A DNA stretch of 64,000 nucleotides, taken from NCBI GenBank assembly GCA_018873225.1, contig JAEILZ010000004.1, positions 3,472,001-3,536,000 of the forward strand. The letters are read 5' to 3'. Each line of letters starts with the position of its first letter. Positions within the stretch are counted from its first letter, which is position 1. Under the pieces are notes generated by a model. It made no database searches. It had not been told where the DNA came from and worked only from the letters and a program-made list of their open reading frames with translations. The stretch is from [Phialemoniopsis] sp. UDSM-2020. Its lineage: Eukaryota > Ascomycota > Sordariomycetes > Thyridiales > Thyridiaceae. This document shows, piece by piece, positions 43,588-54,756 of the stretch. The translations under genes were made by a program, and so were the position numbers.

Positions 43588-45865
43588 ATGGCTTTGATGA
43601 AGACTCACTCGCGGCAAAAGGCCTTGCTCGCAATTGGGGCTGCTCTGGTATTGCCTCTCTCTACGACGGGGCTGTATACTGGCGGTGGACTCACTATCCT
43701 CTCGGAGAACAACCTGGACGGTATGTTGGACTGCTTTTTGGCGAGATAACCTTACGGCTAACACCCTCATTCTAGCGGCCCCGACCAATGGCTCATCCGC
43801 GATCCTCATCAGCCAAAAGAGCACCCTCGCCGAGGCAACCCAGGCCTGCGCTCTGCTAGGCGAGACCCTCTGGAGCCCGGACGCGGCGGACTTTAAGGCC
43901 ACGCTCAACACCTCGCTGTCGTACCAGGTCTTCAAGGGCAGCGCCGACAAGGATACGCTGTACTGGGTCGCCAAGGCCAAGGCCGACGACGATGCATGCC
44001 GCGCGATCAATCCAACGGGCGACGTGACGCCCGGCGTCGACTGCGCGAGCGAGCTGCCCGCGCTGTGCACGCAGAGCGCGCCGCTGTCCAACTCGTCGAC
44101 GTCGGACCCGTCGCAGAAGTGGCGCGTCACGCTGCCCGTCGCGGATTACCTCATGACCGGGTACAGAGACGCGCACGCCTTCAAGTTCCGGGGCATCCGA
44201 TTCGCCGACAAGCCCGAGCGGTTCGGGTACTCGCACGCGCGGAAGGAGGAAGCTGGAGCCGAGGTCCTGGCCGTCGAGGCCGGGGCGGATTGTTCGCAGC
44301 CTGTCGGCGAGGTTAAGAATGGGAGTAGCGAGGATTGTCTTTTTATGAACATCTGGACGTCGAGCTTGCCTCCTGCGCAGAACGCGACTAAGGCACTGAA
44401 GCCAGTGATGCTGTACCTCTATGGCGGCGGGTTCACGAGCGGCTCGAGCAAGAACACCAACACGGACGGGACGAACTTGGCCAGCAGGGGCGACGTCGTC
44501 TCGGTGGCGGTCAACTACCGCGTCGGCAATGCCGGGTTCCTCGTGCTCGACGGCGGCAGCGGTAAACACAGGGGCAACTACGCGCTGTCGGACATGGTCA
44601 GCGCGCTCGAGTGGGTGCGCGACAACATCGCCTACTTCGGCGGGGACCCGAACAAGGTGACCCTCTTTGGCGAGTCCGCCGGCGCCATGGCCGTGCGCAT
44701 GATGCTTGGAAGTCCCAAGGCCAGGGGCCTGTTCCACAGGGCCATCATGATGTCGGACCCCGTGGGATACCCGAACGGCGGGAACTTTAGATATGCCCAG
44801 TACCCGACGCCCGAGGAGTTGTACGCGGACCAGACGGTCAAAGTGCTCGAGCAGTCTGGATGCAAGGGCGCTGAGGACGAGGTTGCGTGCCTGGCTAAGA
44901 TTGATGGGTTCGATCTGGTGAATTTGAGTCCTAATGTCAAGTAAGTCGTATCACCCATCCATACTATCATTACATCGTGAACTCGTCGGAAGAATAATTA
45001 CTAACAAAGCGGATTGCCTACCAGCATCCCGGTGGTAGACGGCGTCTACCTAGACACCCGCGAAACGGTCGTCAACCAGACCAACCACCCGCCCGCCGCC
45101 GGCGTCGCCGTCATGACGGGCACCAACCGCGACGAGTCCGGCATCGACCTGCCCGATTTTCCCGCAGACAACGCCACGCTGGGCTCCTACCTGCGCGACT
45201 ACATCCTTAAGCGCTTCGACGTGCCCAAGGCCAACATCTCGGCCTGCGGCCCAGTCATCAAGCCTTTCTTGCCTCCTGGCACCCAGGCGGGTGATAAATT
45301 GACGCCAGCGCAGATCTACGACGTAGCCGTCTCGCTCGTCACGCACGGCGTCTTCCTCTGCCTCGACGACGCAAAGGCCTACTCGGCGGCGCGGCACCGT
45401 GCCTTTGGCGGCGACGTGTACAGCTACCTCTTCAACAGGACGTACAGTCCCCGCGGGTACACGACGCAGTACTGCGACCCGCCCAAGACGGAGAGCCGGC
45501 CCAACGGCGACCCGGATATGGAGTACTACAAGTGTCATGCGGGCGAGCAGATGATTGTGTTTGGCACGGAGAGGAGGGCGGGCGTGCCGGATAGGGATGG
45601 CCTGGACGGGCCGTTTATGAGGCTTGTGCATGAGTACTGGACTGTGTTTGCGAGGACGGGGGATCCGAATCCTGATGCAGAATATCTTCGGGCGAGGGGA
45701 AGGTTGGAGACGCTGGGTGAGGTCGGCAGGGTTGGGAGGTGGGAGGCTGTTGGGAGTGAGAGGCCGACGCAGAGGGTGCTGCAGTGGGGTGGGAAGCAGG
45801 TTGAGATGGGGGATGCTGCGAGGTGCGAGGCTCTTGGGTTGGGCCTCGATTCTTTGGAGCGTTGA
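43588..45865 (+). CDS. type-B carboxylesterase with long N-terminal extension
   Basis: Secreted esterase/lipase of the cholinesterase fold. Exons 43588-43720, 43776-44940 and 45025-45865 give 712 residues, 130-170 longer than usual. A signal-like head (KALLAIGAALVLPLSTTG) is followed by about 140 extra residues with paired cysteines (EATQACALLGETLW, DDDACRAI, VDCASELPALCTQSA), which read like a small C-type-lectin-like fold rather than an esterase. The esterase core begins near WRVTLPVADYLMTG. It has SSEDCLFMNIW, oxyanion loop YGGGFTSGSS, nucleophile LFGESAGAMAV, acid TNRDESGID and His in KCHAGEQM. Several NxT/S sites fit secretion. Catalytic residues look intact; substrate unknown. Confidence 0.9.
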
Positions 45866-46355
45866 GACTGAGAGAACCTGCTAGCTAGCGGCTTGAGTTG
45901 TCGTTTACCGTGAACGTAGACTTCTCGTAAGTCTCTTTTGTAGAGTTCTCTAGCCCCGGAAACGATCCCTAGCGTAGTCCAGCACACTGACAACGGCTGA
46001 CATGCACATTCTACGAAGTACCTTCAGCCCTATGACCTTGTCTCCTCGATCTGCACGGTCCCCAAAAGGTTATCGGAGTCAGAGTCGAATGTGGTTAGGC
46101 CAATTGCTAGATTCAGGCTTTTGATGACATGCCAAGTCTTGCCGACTTCCCCGGCCCCACAACTCGCCTTCTTGTTCCGTCCGACGGAACTCGCTTACGA
46201 GAATCTTTCAGTTGTGAGGGGTTAACTCACTCATCAACCAGGCAACAACGATAAGTAGGACCTGAGCAGGATAGACCTTCACGAGGCCGGCTTCAAGGAC
46301 AAGACTTCTTCAGGAGCCTTGTACATCTACTGAAGGGTCTCGATCCGATGGGACG
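45866..46355. other. intergenic, nothing clear
   Basis: 490 bp between the esterase and the glycoprotein gene. No motif of note was seen. Confidence 0.4.
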
Positions 46356-47606
46356 ATGCGTCTCCTCCGCTTCATAGGCTTGGTCCTCTTGTGCGGCCCA
46401 TTCGGGCTGGCCTGGGTTGATGAGAACGCGCGCATCGACCTCCTCTGGCCACCTGAGCACAACCACATAGAAGAGTTCGTCCACGGAGAGGATGTCGGCC
46501 CTCCGCTGATGTTCACGCGGGGCGACTTTCCATGCGCTACCATACCCGTCCCGCCCGATGCCGACCGCATCGACTTCCCCGTCCTCGGCGGACAGGTGCA
46601 GTTCAACATGACCTCTCTGGGCGCGACCGCGGCCCTGCCCAAGAACAGGCTGTACCAGGCTACCGTCTACCTCGGACAGTTCAACAACAACATGACCATG
46701 GCCATCGAAAACTGGGCCCTCTGGGAGTACTTCCACTGGAACTCGACGCAGTTCAGGAACGCGCTGGGCCCGGCGTGCACGGACTTGTATTCGTACCGGG
46801 AGCAATACACGCTCAACTTCACCGACACGGTCCTGAACCACTGGTGGCAAGGCAAGGCGCTGGCGCACCTCATCCCGGACTTTGAAGGCATGAATGCGAC
46901 ACTGGCGACGAACCTCAACATCTTAGATTACGACGTGAATTCGGGCCCGCTTGCGATGATGAGCACGGTGAGACCTTACTTATACATCGAGCAGCAGCCT
47001 GCTCTCTTTGATCCCACCTGACACAGCTTACTGACTTAAGACTCGGCCAAACAGTGCACTTACGTCCGCTTGACGTATAATCCAAAGTCGTGGGGTCCAT
47101 GTCGAGAACGTAAAGCGACGACGAGTCCCACGCCACGGCCCACAGCGACGGGCTCACCGGGGTCCAACACCGGGGCAGGGGCAGGGGCTGGGCCCTCCAA
47201 GAATATAACCATAGGACTAGCCGTGGGTATCTCTGTAGGAGTCGCCATAGTCTTGCTCGTACTGGGCTACGTCCTGCTATGCCTCAAGCGCAAGAGACGC
47301 GGCACCATCGCGGTTGTGGAGCCATGGTGGGAGTGGAAGAAGAAGCAGGTGGCTGGCGCGAAGGCGGATGTACCACAGGACGCCAAGTTGCAGGAGAAGG
47401 TGACGATGAGCGGGGCTATTGTCGACACGGACGAGCCTGCCTTGGAGAAGAAGGACGACAAGGGTAAAGGGAAGGAAGTGGCTTCAGATGCCGACGAGCC
47501 AATTGTCAAGGGGGAGGAGAACTGTAGCCCGTCAATACGGTCGAAGCCGCTGCCTGCCCTGCCGGATGATGGCGATGCAACAAAAGATGGAGAGACGGAG
47601 AAATGA
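46356..47606 (+). CDS. type I membrane glycoprotein of unknown function
   Basis: Exons 46356-46967 and 47055-47606 with an 87-nt intron (GTGAGA..ACAG) give 387 residues. A signal peptide (RLLRFIGLVLLCGPFGLAW) is followed by an extracellular domain of about 190 residues with many N-glycosylation sequons (NMT, NMT, NST, NFT, NAT) and cysteines at PCATIP, PACTDL, STCTY and WGPCRE. A Thr/Pro/Gly-rich stalk follows. One transmembrane helix is at about 245-270 (ITIGLAVGISVGVAIVLLVL), then the basic stop-transfer KRKRRG and a charged cytosolic tail of about 110 residues. The layout resembles fungal cell-surface sensors, but no WSC, Mid2 or other named domain is recognisable. Confidence 0.75.
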
Positions 47607-48574
47607 CTGGCGTGATTTGATTGCGTTGAAAGAAGAGTCTTTGATACGATAATGCTAGCACTTGAGAAGCCATAAACATGGTCGTGATAGGTTCGCAATT
47701 GAAATGCTATCCCACAACGCACTACTACGTTTTGTTGTGGAGGGGGTGCTCACTTGAGCTGATCATTCGAGATTCTTTATTTCGATGCAATACTCACAAA
47801 TCAGATCGAGACTGTGTTGTGAGGTTGAGATCTTTGAAAGGGTTCTTCGCAACTCTTGCCATGCCAACAACGGCCCTAAAAACTGCCGAGACACCGACTC
47901 GGAACCATCAGACCCAACAGCCAAAAGCCTGACTTTTACCCAGCAAAAGTCGCCAAGGGCGGATGCAACAACCGAAAAAGCTTACCTTTACCACCAGATC
48001 AGGCCCAGCGCCAATCACAGCCCGCCACCCCACACCATGGACTCATTCCACGGGGACTTGATGACGATCACCACTCGCTGTTGGGCCATCCATGGATCTA
48101 TACCCCATGCTAGCGCACACAGCGGGCACTACGGGGTCTGTTCTATCCATGCTATCATCCCAAGCCGCCCTCGTTCTGGCAAGTGCTTGTCAACCCCGCA
48201 TGACAATGGTGCCAGTCGCCGCCATGGATTTCAGCCTGAAGCCGGGCGGGATCTGCGCTGTGGAGGCATCTTGGAGGGGAGAGGGAGGTCTTATCGGCCC
48301 TTGTCTTCCTTTGCTGTGGATGACGCAGCAATGCGACCATGCCCGCGTCCCCCCTTTGCAAGAGTCAATATGCACAGGTGCCGTTCATCCGCGCTTACTG
48401 TGCGCGTGTGGATGAACGCGCGGGGGCTTTTCCTACAGCCATGTATCTGCCTGAGCAAATAAAAGGCGCAGCTCGGAAGCTCCCTCGACAGCTTCGGTGG
48501 CGATCTCCATTCCAGCACGCCACAGAGCCTCAAGTTTGAACCTCCCAAGTCCGGCCCCCAGACAATTTGCAAAC
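47607..48574. other. intergenic, promoter of the sugar transporter
   Basis: 968 bp with only motif-free frames. No repeat or RNA gene recognised. Confidence 0.4.
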
Positions 48575-50442
48575 ATGGGTGCTATGTACCGTTTCCTGCG
48601 GCGTGTCGTACGCAACGATTCCATCGAGCTTGATCCGCCCGAGGTCTACAACTGGCGAGTGTTTGCGCTGGCTGCGGCGGTAGGTCTTTCCAACTCTAGA
48701 CCGTGCACATTACATCCTTACTCCAAGAGTTTGTCCTTACCGGGAGCTGACATGGACCTCTTTTGCAGGCATGCTTTGGCGGTACGCTCTTCGGCATGGA
48801 CACTGGCATCATCGGCGGTGTCCTCACCATGCCCGATTTTCAACAGTAGGTTGCTGTCAAACATCATGGATCCAGTGGAGATGAGTATGCTGACACCGGC
48901 CACCTTTGACAGCGAATTTAATATCCCGACAGCCAATACCCCTGAGGCCAAGCTCGCGCGGGCCAATCTCTCAGCCAACTTCGTCACCGTAATGCAGGCC
49001 GGTGCATTTGCTGGGGCGCTCCTCACAAACCCAATCGCCCATTTCCTCGGACGGAAGCCGAGTCTGATGATCGTGTCCGTCTTTGCCTTTATCGGCGGTC
49101 TCCTGCAGGCCTTCTCGTACGGCAGTTATCCCTGTTTCTACATTGGGCGGTATGATATCTCCCCCTTGTGGCGTTATTCGTGTCAAAACTAACAAGGGCC
49201 GGATAGCTTCGTCGAAGGCCTCGGCCTAGGCGGCGCCACCATGCTGGCCCCGACCTACGTCTCCGAGAACTCGCCGCGCGGCATCCGCGGCCTCCTCGTC
49301 GGCTTCTACCAGCTCTTCGAGACCATGGGCGCCATGATCGCCTTCTTCATCGACTACGGCGCCCTGCTCCACATCGCCGGGCACGGCGCCTGGATCGTGC
49401 CCCTGGCCATGCAGTCCCTGCCTCCTGTCCTCATCTTCGTCTCCATCATCTTCTGCCCCGAGTCGCCCCGCTGGCTCGCCAGCAAGGACAACTGGGAAAA
49501 GGCCTCGTCCGTGCTCTCGAGCGTGCGCCACTTGCCGCCTGACCACCCGTACGTCCAGCAGGAGCTGCTGGAGCTGCGCGCGCAGCTCGACAACGAGCGC
49601 CGGAGCGTGCACGGCGAGGGGTTCTGGGCCGAGCAGAAGGAGTGCTGGCTCATCCCCGGCAACCGGAACCGCGCCCTGCTTTCGATAGGCCTCATGGTGT
49701 GCCAGCAGTGGACGGGGACCAATGCCATCAACTACTACGCGCCGACCATCTTCACCGCGCTAGGCGTGACGGGCAATGCCAACTCGCTCCTCGCGACGGG
49801 CGTCTACGGCATCGTCAAGATGACCTCGTGCGCCATCTTCATCGTATTCCTGGCTGATACGCTGGGTCGCCGGTGGTCGTTTGTCTGGACGGCGTTCCTC
49901 ATGTGGTTCTGCATGTTCTACCTGGGATTCTACGTGCGATTCGACCCGCCCAAGGCCGACGCGACGAGTATCCCCGCGGCCGGGTACGTGGCGCTTGTCA
50001 TGGTGTATATCTTTGCGGCGGCGTTTCAGTTCGGATGGGGTCCCGTGTGCTGGATTTATGTCTCCGAGATCCCGACCAACAGGCTGAGGGGGTACAATGT
50101 CGCACTGGCGGCGGCGACGCAGTGGTTGTTTAATTTGGTTGTCGCTAGGGTTAGTCCTGTGATGCTCGTCAATGCTGGTGGCCCGACGGGCTATGGGACT
50201 TATTTCATATATGGCTCGTTTTGCTTTGCGATGGGTGTGGCGGCGTTTTGGATCCCGGAGACCAAAGGAGTGAGTGCTTCCTTGACAGTCCCCCTGTGTA
50301 TTATTGGCTGCTGACTTTGGTGACGTAATAGATTTCGCTGGAGCGCATGGACGAGTTGTTTGGCGTGGCTGACTTTTCGGGACTGGAGGACGTGGGCAGG
50401 GCCGCGAAGCACGACCAGGCTGAACACACAGAAAGAGTTTGA
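48575..50442 (+). CDS. MFS sugar / quinate-type transporter
   Basis: Plasma-membrane importer of the sugar porter family with about 12 membrane helices. Exons 48575-48679, 48769-48845, 48913-49149, 49207-50269 and 50332-50442 give 530 residues, normal for the family. Motifs: [17 protein letters not shown] in helix 1, FLGRKPSL between helices 2 and 3, [20 protein letters not shown] (rebuilt by splicing), [10 protein letters not shown] before the central loop, [17 protein letters not shown] in helix 7, and PETKG then [11 protein letters not shown] at the end. NAINYYAPT fits quinate- or hexose-type permeases; substrate cannot be fixed from sequence. Its last exon has a decayed copy 1.5 kb downstream (51856-51960). 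Confidence 0.92.
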
Positions 50443-50868
50443 AGCTGAGAAGAGCAGGACGGACCAGTTGGTGTCATGGTCAGGGCTACAAGGAGCTCGG
50501 ACAAGCACGGCGATAATCCAGCCACCAGATTGGAGGCAGGAAGGTTCGCTTTTCGCAACAATGAAGAATACACAAAACCTTGGAACCCTGTGGCGGGGAC
50601 GAAAAGTTGGGCTCGTTAAGTTCTGTGTGAGTGTGCAACCAACCGGATCTTCCTAGGGTTAAGTGAGTGCGAAAACAACTGCCTTTTCTCTTGATCGTGC
50701 ATACTGGTTTGCATGCACATTTTTTTATGAGCTTGCAAGCAGCCTTGACCAGGCGCCGTACAGGAGGACCTTGGCCAATCATTTCATCTCTCGCTCATTG
50801 TCAAATGTTCATTCATGAAAGACGCCCGCTTCTCCAAGACCTGGCCGTCTGGTGGTAGGCGAAGATAC
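50443..50868. other. intergenic between transporter and small protein gene
   Basis: 426 bp, presumably transporter 3' region and promoter of the small membrane protein. No other feature seen. Confidence 0.4.
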
Positions 50869-51183
50869 ATGTCTCTCTCTACCGAGACCGTCATTGGCCT
50901 TGTGGCTCTGCTCGTCATGTGTATTCCCTTGACCAGGGTCCTTGCTAAGAAGGGGCATCTTCGCTTGCTTGCTACCAGCCCTGGTCATACCAACATAGAC
51001 TACTACTCAGATGCATCAGTGCACTCATTACATGGACTATCTCCCCTGGATGGCCGAGCTCCTCGTCATCATGGCTCGTCCTGGAGACATGAAGGCTTTG
51101 ATACGCGGCTAATGGAAGAGGGGCGTCTGAAATATGTTCGTGGCCCTCCATCCAAACCTTCCATTGTTCAATTGTTCAAGTGA
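50869..51183 (+). CDS. small single-span membrane protein, paralogue 1 of 3
   Basis: Single-exon frame of 104 residues starting MSLSTETVIG. Residues 5-25 form one transmembrane segment (TVIGLVALLVMCIPLTRVL) followed by basic KKGHLR, so the C-terminus is probably cytosolic. The rest is polar and low in complexity, with His-rich DGRAPRHHGSSWRHEG, and ends with RLMEEGRLKYV, a motif shared with the two paralogues at 52894 and 62700. The nearly fixed membrane segment with variable linker argues for a real, selected protein. It lies 426 bp after the sugar transporter, same strand. The membrane motif resembles small hypothetical proteins in other moulds; function unknown. Confidence 0.7.
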   Translation: MSLSTETVIGLVALLVMCIPLTRVLAKKGHLRLLATSPGHTNIDYYSDASVHSLHGLSPLDGRAPRHHGSSWRHEGFDTRLMEEGRLKYVRGPPSKPSIVQLFK

Positions 51184-51855
51184 AGGTAGTCAGATGCTCA
51201 CAATAATAGTGCATTCGAAGGACGGAAACTCACGTGCTGGAAGAAAGTTGGACTTTGCAATAACAAAAACTTGTCATCTTGTGGCAAACTATAAGGCCAT
51301 GGCCATGAACTCACGTACGTGGTACAGGGGGATATCTAGTTGGCTTGTGCATATCATATTTACTGTATGGCATAGGGAACGAAGACCTTGTTGCGCTTTT
51401 GCATGCCACCTTAAATCAGGCGACTCAGGTGAAGCTCAAGGTATTGAATTAGATCTTACCTTCAAAGGATGTGATTTAATGACCTTCAACACACCATAGT
51501 GTTGCGAAAGGTGTAAAGATCGTAGTGTCGGTGGGGTGTGTGTTATTACAAGATATGTAAGCTAGCAGGACAATATTGTGTATACCGTATAGACCAAGAA
51601 AAAAAAGTTGAACTTGACAAGCTCTTTTCGAGACTACAGAGGAACACTATCAGCTGCTTCCTCGCATGCTACTCTTCATGTCGCCCCATGTCTCGGTAGC
51701 GTTCTGAAATTGAAGTAGTGATTTTGAACCCGCGCTGACTCTACTATTGAAGATCTCTGCCCTCCCTGGTGTTTCTTAGGGCTCGTGGGTGATAGAGCAG
51801 GTGTGAGACTAACTTTATTCATCTTCGTGTGGGCTGCTGAGTGCTAATTACTTGC
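51184..51855. other. intergenic, AT-rich
   Basis: 672 bp upstream of the transporter-exon relic. Sequence near 51800-51855 weakly resembles the last intron of the transporter; otherwise nothing is recognised. Confidence 0.35.
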
Positions 51856-51960
51856 TGACGTAATGAGTCTCTGGGAGCACTTGGAGGAGCTGTGGCTGGC
51901 ATTTCGGGACTGAAAAACGTTGGCATAGTGGCGAAGCAGGATCAGGCTGAAATTACTTAG
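51856..51960 (+). pseudogene. decayed copy of the sugar transporter's last exon
   Basis: This stretch aligns along its whole length with 50322-50430. Shared blocks include TGACGTAAT at the intron end, TTTCGGGACTG, and GATCAGGCTGAA versus GACCAGGCTGAA. In translation SLWEHLEELW matches [10 protein letters not shown], and after a frame change GISGLKNVGIVAKQDQAE matches [17 protein letters not shown]. It has small deletions, a frameshift and no upstream transporter body, so it is a relic of a segmental duplication. Confidence 0.75.
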
Positions 51961-52893
51961 TACGGAGCAATATTGAGGACGGTGAGGAGCGCTGGTAAGG
52001 AACAGGCTGGTGTAGGTGTTCAGGTAATCACGACCTGTGCTACTTGGGGCATCTTGCAGGACTGCTCGGTCGGAATGGCTGAGGAAGTGGGAGACAATGA
52101 GCGCAATGCGTCTGAATTTCCGGGATGGAATAGCGCCCGGACGGGGGAAAATGCTGACCGTCGTCCTTACAGCAAAGACGAGATAACATGAGGACTTACT
52201 TGCCTTATGGCGTGTCAGACCCCGTCGATTCAGGCGTTTGTGTATTATAGCCACCCTTGCTGCATTATAACCCTCCATCACAACGGAAAGCCGCACGTTG
52301 CTTCGTGTAAAATCACCCGCGGCGAAGTTTGGGTTGGGGTCTGGCGTCAGCCTCAACATCCAGTTGCACGCCCGTCTGTGCTGGGTTATGTGCTGAGCAT
52401 TGAGGGAAAAAAGCACCCCACCCACCCGCGGTACTGGCTACTTTACCCGATACTTTACCCGATTGGAGATGCGTTCCCTTCAAGCCTACAGGTACACGTG
52501 TGTTGGCCAAGACGCTCTCTCCGTGGAGAAGAGCTACGATGAAAGTCAACGGTATTCTGAAGAGGTGTAAGCCGTGCTTCATTCATTCATATCCACATCA
52601 TTCACATCCACACACCCATCCCACCACCGCCGTCATGGATCTCATTGCCCCGCTAACATCAAGGTTTAAAGGTACCTTGGCAAGCCTGGTTGCTCCTCCA
52701 CACAACGCAAACCTGTTGATACCTGCCAGTCCCGTCTTCCCTCGATTTCGATTTCGCCTGTTCGCGAGGAGGTAGACCAGATTTCGATAAATAGTAGAAT
52801 GGCTTGCCATATTTTCAACTTCGTGAATTAGCTTTCCTGATTGCCATCTTGTTCACTCAATCTATTTTTACGCAAGGCTACGCTCGTTTGACA
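51961..52893. other. intergenic within the duplicated segment
   Basis: 933 bp between the exon relic and paralogue 2. A 45-codon frame begins at 52635 (MDLIAPLTSRFKG) without family evidence. Nothing else supported. Confidence 0.35.
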
Positions 52894-53232
52894 ATGGCTC
52901 TCTCTGCTGAAGCCGTCATTGGACTTGTAGCTCTGCTCGTCATGTGTATCCCTATCACCAAGGTGTTGGCTCAAAAGGGTCGCCTTGGCGTTCTTTTCAC
53001 GCCTGCCACCAACGCTGGCCTGCGCCATCATGACAACAATGAATCGATGCAATTGTTACCAACTGCTCCTCAACATGAGACTTCGCCGCAAAGGCCGATG
53101 GCCGCTGATAACCCTGGTTTGTCCTTGACACAAGCAAAATCCGACATGCGACTTCTAGAAGAAGGGCGATTGGAGCATGTCAGTGACACTGCATTTTGGG
53201 TCTACCTCGATGAAACATATACAGATAGCTGA
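52894..53232 (+). CDS. small single-span membrane protein, paralogue 2 of 3
   Basis: Single-exon frame of 112 residues starting MALSAEAVIG. The transmembrane segment EAVIGLVALLVMCIPITKVL is nearly identical to that of paralogue 1 and is followed by basic QKGRLG. The polar middle part differs strongly from paralogue 1 (HHDNNESMQLLPTAPQHETS), then the C-terminal motif MRLLEEGRLEHVSD returns. Together with the transporter-exon relic 0.9 kb upstream, it repeats the order transporter-end then small gene, showing origin by local segmental duplication. Function unknown; no catalytic motif; topology N-out/C-in is likely from the positive residues after the span. Confidence 0.72.
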   Translation: MALSAEAVIGLVALLVMCIPITKVLAQKGRLGVLFTPATNAGLRHHDNNESMQLLPTAPQHETSPQRPMAADNPGLSLTQAKSDMRLLEEGRLEHVSDTAFWVYLDETYTDS

Positions 53233-54756
53233 CCAATGCAATCAGTGCATTCGGGAAATTGAGCATTCGACGACTCGTGTGCGGGAACAGAGCTGGACCG
53301 TGCGGCGCTGAAATCACCTTGACCTGTACAGCCTCAGGTCCACTGGATATGGGAGGAGCAAAAGATGAAGGCGAGTGGCGGGGTGCAGCCTAGTCCTAGC
53401 TGAGACGAATAGGTTACAGGCCTGCATGCTGCACGACTTTGAACTGGATACTGGCTTCATGAAGATCGACGTATTTAGATGCTGGCACCGTAATACAGGT
53501 CCATACTAAAATTGCTGCGTACTTCGATTATTTTGCTGGATTGAATGAACATGGAGGAGGGAAATGCTCCAAAACGTGCCCAAGAAATGCCATGTTCTTG
53601 ACGGGAAGTACTCAGGAGACCTGGGCCCACCAAATACAGTTGTGTCAACGACGGGCACTAGCCCTGGAGGGGTCTAGGACCCCACTGGATCGTGCTCAGA
53701 AGCGGAGTACCCACAAAACTCAAGTAGGCTAGGTCACTGGAGTCAGCTCAGCCATACGTCGTTGGAATGGGCATTCGAGGCATTCGAGCTTAAGAGGGAA
53801 CCCCGCAGACTTGAGCTATCAACCTGTGAAGAAGATTGAATAATCTAGCCTAATGCGGCGGGTACACGGCGTACTCGCCGCATATGGCCAAAGCGCAGAA
53901 AAGACGCGCTGAACAACAAACCCTGGCTCAGCCTGAGAGACTGCGTCATCTCATTTCGATGGAATGGATAGCAAAACTGGCCTGGGGCTTTCTGAGATTG
54001 ACGAAGTGTCAGCACCCGGTCAAGTAGTTGGTCAGCTAAGGGCTGGGCTCACGGCAAGGCACATCACTACTCGATGGCCTATCCAAGCCTGGTCTTGCCG
54101 CGTCGCATGTGGTTCTTGACCACCAATGCAATCCATTGAATTTTCACGCTTGCGGCCACGGTATCGGGCTTAGTCAAAATGACAATCGTTGCGATACCGA
54201 TCTACTCCGTATGCGACTTCTATCAACTTCATTTCATTTCAGATGAGCTCATTTCGACAGGGAAGAACATCATCTTTTCCTTCTTATATCGTTGCCACCG
54301 TAACGTTCTTTTGAGTGATGGTGGCGATAGCGTGAAAAAATTCTGTTTAAGTCCCGACTTCGCTTCGAAGTTATTCTTCTCTTCCCCGGCGTTACCTAAA
54401 GTACTCTAAATTTGATGTCGGCGATGTCCTGGAAATACACTGATTTGTCGGTGATAGGCGATGATACCAGGATAGGCCACATGGCGTCAGGCCTCAAGTT
54501 GGTCAACATGTCGGATTGTGGGTCTGCCCCCAATTTTGGGCCAGGAAACTGTCATGCTCGGCAGGGGATCTCTATCAGAATTCGAAGCACGCAATCATCT
54601 GGCTTTCATTTTCCTGCCGGCTTTCGCAGCTCTGTCTTGGCAGAAAGTGGCATCCGGTGCACAATACATATAGTTGCGGGAGGGTATTGAACGGGTTTCT
54701 CTCATTGCGATGCAGCATCAATATTTCGGGCACAGCCTCTCAAGTACAACATCAAA
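53233..54756. other. 1.5-kb intergenic region, nothing clear
   Basis: No frame with a recognisable motif on either strand. It includes the upstream region of the DAL5-type transporter gene. No repeats noticed. Confidence 0.4.

Noticed and set aside
52635..52775. Short frame MDLIAPLTSRFKG upstream of paralogue 2, considered as a fourth decayed copy of the small membrane protein
   Set aside because: Only a few bases around the ATG resemble the family; the membrane segment and tail motif are absent.
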